Shown: positions 60,590 to 64,000 of the stretch, in pieces | Layout: each line of letters starts with the position of its first letter | Numbering within the stretch: the first letter of the stretch is position 1 | Source: Primula veris | Lineage: Eukaryota; Streptophyta; Magnoliopsida; Ericales; Primulaceae | Direction: 5' to 3' | Length of the DNA: 64,000 bases | Assembly: GCA_963682055.1 (NCBI GenBank) | Contig: OY821740.1 | Span: 32,814,795-32,878,794, forward strand | Made by a program: the position numbers and the translations under genes | The notes under the pieces: model-generated | The model's database searches: none | Seen by the model: only the letters and a program-made list of their open reading frames with translations | What the model was told of the DNA's origin: nothing

Positions 60590-63500
60590 ATGCCGGGCCT
60601 AGACCCTAAAACAGCATGTCACCGCCTAAGTGTTAATGCCGAGTATAGGCCAATCGCTCAAAGGAGCAGGAAAGTATCCGTCCAGCACAGAGCGGCTATA
60701 ATTGCAGAAGTCCGAAAGCTGTTAGAAGCCGGGGCTATAAGGGAGGTGTTCTACCCAAAATGGTTATCCAATCCGGTTGTCGTCCCAAAGAAGAACGGGA
60801 AGGAAAGAGTCTGCATAGACTTCACCAATCTGAACAAGGCTTGCCCGAGAGATCCATTCCCCCTCCCAAGGATTGATCAACTGGTGGATGCAACAGCGGG
60901 AGCAGAAAGGATGACCTTCCTTGACGCTTACTCGGGTTATCACCAAATCCCCCTCACCCACGAAGATCAAGAGAAGACATCGTTCATATCGCTTTTGGGA
61001 AACTATTGCTACACGGTAATGCCGTTCGGCCTACGCAATGCGGGGGAAACATATCAAAGGATGATAACGAATGTATGCCAAAAGCATATAGGAAAGACGA
61101 TGGAGGTATACATAGACGACATGGTCGTCAAAAGCGAAAAAGCCACATCCCACCTTCAAGACATTAAGGACGTCTTCCAAACACTGGGCGAGCACAAACT
61201 AAAGCTCAACGCGAGTAAATGCGCGTTCGGTATCAGCAAAGGGAATTTTTTAGGGCATATGGTCAGTCGAAGAGGAATAGAGGCAAATCCCGACCAGATC
61301 ACAGCCCTACGGAACCTAGCAGCACCCAAGAACAAGAAACAGATACAAGAGCTCACCGGAATGATGGCCGCACTGAGCAGATTCATCAGTCGATCCGCCG
61401 ACAAGGGACGACCATTTTTTGAAACACTCAGAAAGGATAAAAAGTTTGTGTGGGACCCTGAGTGTGAGGCTTCATTTAACAACCTCAAAGAGTATCTGAG
61501 GACGCTGCCACTGCTAGTAAAGCCGAACAAAGGAGATATTCTGGCTTGTTACTTAGCAGTTTCCACAACCGCCGTGAGCGCAGTCATCCTGAGAGAAGAA
61601 GGTCGAGAGCAATTCCCGATCTACTTCGTTAGTAAAACTCTGGTCGAAGCCGAGACACGCTACCTACCATTAGAAAAGCTATGCTTGGCACTGGTCGTTG
61701 TGACTAGGAAACTGCCGCACTACTTCATAGCTCACCAAGTCCAAGTTTACACGAAATTCCACATCAAGGAATCTCTTTGACGGACGGACATAAGCGGCAG
61801 AGTTGCGGCTTGGGGGGTCGAGCTGTCCCAGTTCCATATAGGATTTGCACCCCGACATGCCATAAAAGGACAAGTCTTAGCCAATTTTGTCGCCGAGTTC
61901 ACCGAAGGATATGACGAGCCATTGGCCATATCCTCCCAATCTCACTGGCAAATACATGTCGATGGATCCGCCACCAAAGACGGATCTGGAGCAGGCATCG
62001 TCCTAAAGTCCAGCGAAGGAGCAATCATCGAGAAAAGCATCAAACTAGGCTTCCGAGCTACTAACAATGAAGCAGAGTATGAAGCCATGATAAACGGCAT
62101 GCTCATTGCATGGTCCCTCGGATGCTCCCACTTAATTGCTAATTCCGACTCCATGCTAATCGTCAACCAGGCCATCGGGGAATACCAAGCCAAGGACGAC
62201 CGGATGATCCTCTACCAAAAGAAAGTCCAGAGCTTAATGGCCATGTTCGAACAGTGCGAATTAATCAGGATTAATCGCACCGAGAACGCACATGCCGACG
62301 CATTAGCAACCCTAGTTTCGACATTAGCATTAGCCAACACTCGGTCAATCACAGTGGAACTTCTGGAAACCCCAAGCATAAACAGAAAAATTGACCGAAT
62401 CACGTCAATACAATACGAACTATCTGCGAAACAGGATGCTCCCGACAGATAAGATAAAAGCGTTGAAAATCACAAGAAAGGCCCCCCGGTTCTGGCTATC
62501 CGAGGACGACAAACTGTACAAATCCAGTTACCATGGACCCCACCTTCTGTGCGTCCAGCCCGAGCTTCAACAACCAGTCCTGAAGGAGATCCATGAAGGA
62601 TCCTGCGGAGCACACATCAAAGGGAGGTCCCTCGCTAACAAGGCCATCACACAAGGTTATTGGTGGCCCTATATCAAGAGAGACGCCGACGTCTACATCC
62701 AAAGATGCGACAAGTGCCAACGATTCGCCAAGATACCTCGGCTCCCATCGTCCATGATGACCCCAGTATCGGCTCCGTGGCCATTTGCACAATGGGCAAT
62801 TGACTTGGTCGGCAAGCTTCCAAGAGCACCTGGCAGCGTGGAATATCTGATCGTCGTGACGGATTATTTCACCAAATGGGTCGAAGCTAAACCCCTCCGA
62901 GAAATCAAAGCCAGCAACGTTAAACAATTCATCTGGGAGTACATCATCACCAGGTTCGGTATACCATACGCTATAGTCACCGACAACGGAACCCAGTTCA
63001 AAGATGCCAATCTACAGCTATGGTATGAAGAACTAGGTATCCGGAAGTTTTATTCAACGCCGACATACCCATAGGGCAACGCACAAGCTGAAGTGTCAAA
63101 CCGAACAATACTAGATGGTATCAAGACAACCCTTGAACAAGCAAAGGGGAGATGGCCCGAGCGACTACTCAACGTCTTATGGTCATGTCGAACCATGCTG
63201 AAGACGGGCACCAAGGAAACACCGTTCAGCTTAGCATACGGCGTCGAGGCCATTATACAAACAGAAATCGGGCTACCCACACTCCGAACAACTTTAGTCG
63301 AACAGGGAAACAATGAACATAGAATGAGAGAGGAACTCGACATGATAGACAAGAAACGGGAAATAGCAGCCCTTACCCTAGCAAAATACCAACATAGCGT
63401 TAAGCAAGCTTATGACAAGAAAGTAAAAGGGACCAAGGAATTCATGGTAGGAGAACTGGTGCTGCGAAAAGTAACGGTCTATACCCGCAATGAAATACAT

Positions 63501-63649
63501 GGTAAGCTGAGCCCCACCTGGGAAGGACCATACAAGATCGTAAAGAGGACAAGCCCGTTTCCTACAAAATCAAAAGCGTTCTGTTCGAAAATAGCAGAAG
63601 AGAGAAAAATTCTTGGAATGCGGCTAACCTGAAGAAGTACTACGTGTAA
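60590..63649 (+). pseudogene. gypsy pol (RT, RNase H, second RNase H, integrase), right copy
   Basis: Reverse transcriptase is open from MPGLD (60590) to a TGA at 61778-61780 (CGA in the left copy), with YIDDM at 61109-61123. The second RNase H is open to about 62430, where about 28 bp present in the left copy are missing and the frame changes. Integrase shows its HHCC region (62590-62740) and the core segments WAIDLVGKL and TDNGTQF. A TAG at 63072-63074 replaces the usual Gln of YPQGN. The Glu-containing QAEVSN follows in frame. A further frame change near 63560 leads to the real C terminus WNAANLKKYYV and TAA at 63647-63649. Confidence 0.88.
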
Positions 63650-63750
63650 ACTAGCTTATCAGTACAGGTACTACCTTACCTCTCCTGCTTAATGACATTG
63701 TCTTTTGAATAAGTGCAGTATCTTGTCATACTATCTAATAAGTGCAGCTG

Positions 63751-64000
63751 AAATTCTCAAACGGCATGCCTAAGGGTATGCCTAGGAATACTAAAGTCCT
63801 CCGATGAACCGGAGGCATATGAAATTCTCAAACGGCATGCCTAAGGGTATGCCTAGGAATACTAAAGTCCTCCGATGAACCGGAGGCATATGAAATTCTC
63901 AAACGGCATGCCTAAGGGTATGCCTAGGAATACTAAAGTCCTCCGATGAGCCGGAGGCATATGAAATTCCCAAACGGCAGACGTGCCCAGGAATACTATG
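63751..64000 (+). repeat. 71-bp tandem repeat in the 3' untranslated region of the gypsy element
   Basis: Units start at 63751, 63822, 63893 and 63964 (the last is cut by the window edge and diverged) with AAATTCTCAAACGGCATGCC. The first three are almost identical, differing by one base (GAACC or GAGCC). Each unit contains two potential stems: GGCATGCC..GGTATGCC and CCTCCGATGAACCGGAGG. The array starts about 100 bp after the pol stop. Confidence 0.95.

Larger units (their letters stand above)
57063..64000 (+). mobile_element. Ty3/gypsy LTR retrotransposon, Tat-like, right copy (3' LTR outside window)
   Basis: The order is 5' LTR, primer site, gag, protease, reverse transcriptase, RNase H, second RNase H, integrase and a 3' tandem repeat. 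It is the same family as 1-5889, in opposite orientation, with closely matching protein segments throughout. It carries many stops and frame changes, so it cannot make its own proteins. The 3' LTR is not reached by 64000. Confidence 0.95.

Noticed and set aside
63751..64000. CRISPR-like array
   Set aside because: The repeats are directly adjacent 71-bp tandem units without unique spacers, inside a plant retrotransposon.

Overview
The window looks like a stretch of a eudicot plant nuclear genome: AT-rich intergenic DNA, intron-rich genes with GT..AG junctions, plant-only gene families, and many plant transposon types. The species cannot be fixed from the sequence. No bacterial, organellar or CRISPR signal was seen.

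Layout. (1) 1-5889, minus: 5' half of a Tat-like Ty3/gypsy LTR retrotransposon that runs off the left edge. Its gag is broken, but its pol frame is open for about 806 codons. (2) 8181-16129, plus: a seven-exon CAD1-type MACPF gene (557 aa). (3) 16573-16887: a 315-bp TRIM retrotransposon; 17666-18238: a hAT-like non-autonomous element. (4) 18994-25696, plus: a seven-exon NPF4-type NRT1/PTR transporter gene (589 aa). Its sixth intron carries a 1.66-kb Mutator-like foldback element with a perfect 9-bp target duplication. (5) 28863-31523, plus: a four-exon oil body-associated protein gene (DUF1264, 240 aa) with RY seed motifs upstream. A 1-kb foldback follows it. (6) 33404-39599, minus: a four-exon PAP28/29-type purple acid phosphatase-like gene (383 aa) with two Stowaway MITEs in its introns. 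(7) 43155-45966, minus: a three-exon isoprenylated heavy-metal-domain (HIPP) gene (158 aa). (8) 48805-54578, minus: a two-exon conserved plant gene of unknown function (206 aa). Its 5.15-kb intron holds a nearly intact 3.2-kb hAT transposon (perfect 8-bp target duplication, one nonsense codon in the transposase) and a 125-bp tRNA-derived SINE. (9) 57063-64000, plus: a second, more decayed copy of the same gypsy family, with a 71-bp tandem repeat after pol.

The genes look like independent transcription units, and I see no functional cluster. The strongest signals are transposon architecture. Two related gypsy copies point outward from the gene island, several insertions have readable target duplications, and a host gene is split by an intron-resident hAT. 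Exon coordinates were assembled by hand from reading-frame continuity and splice dinucleotides. In every multi-exon gene the exon lengths sum to a whole number of codons with compatible phases. Homology statements rest on recognition of family motifs, not on a database search.
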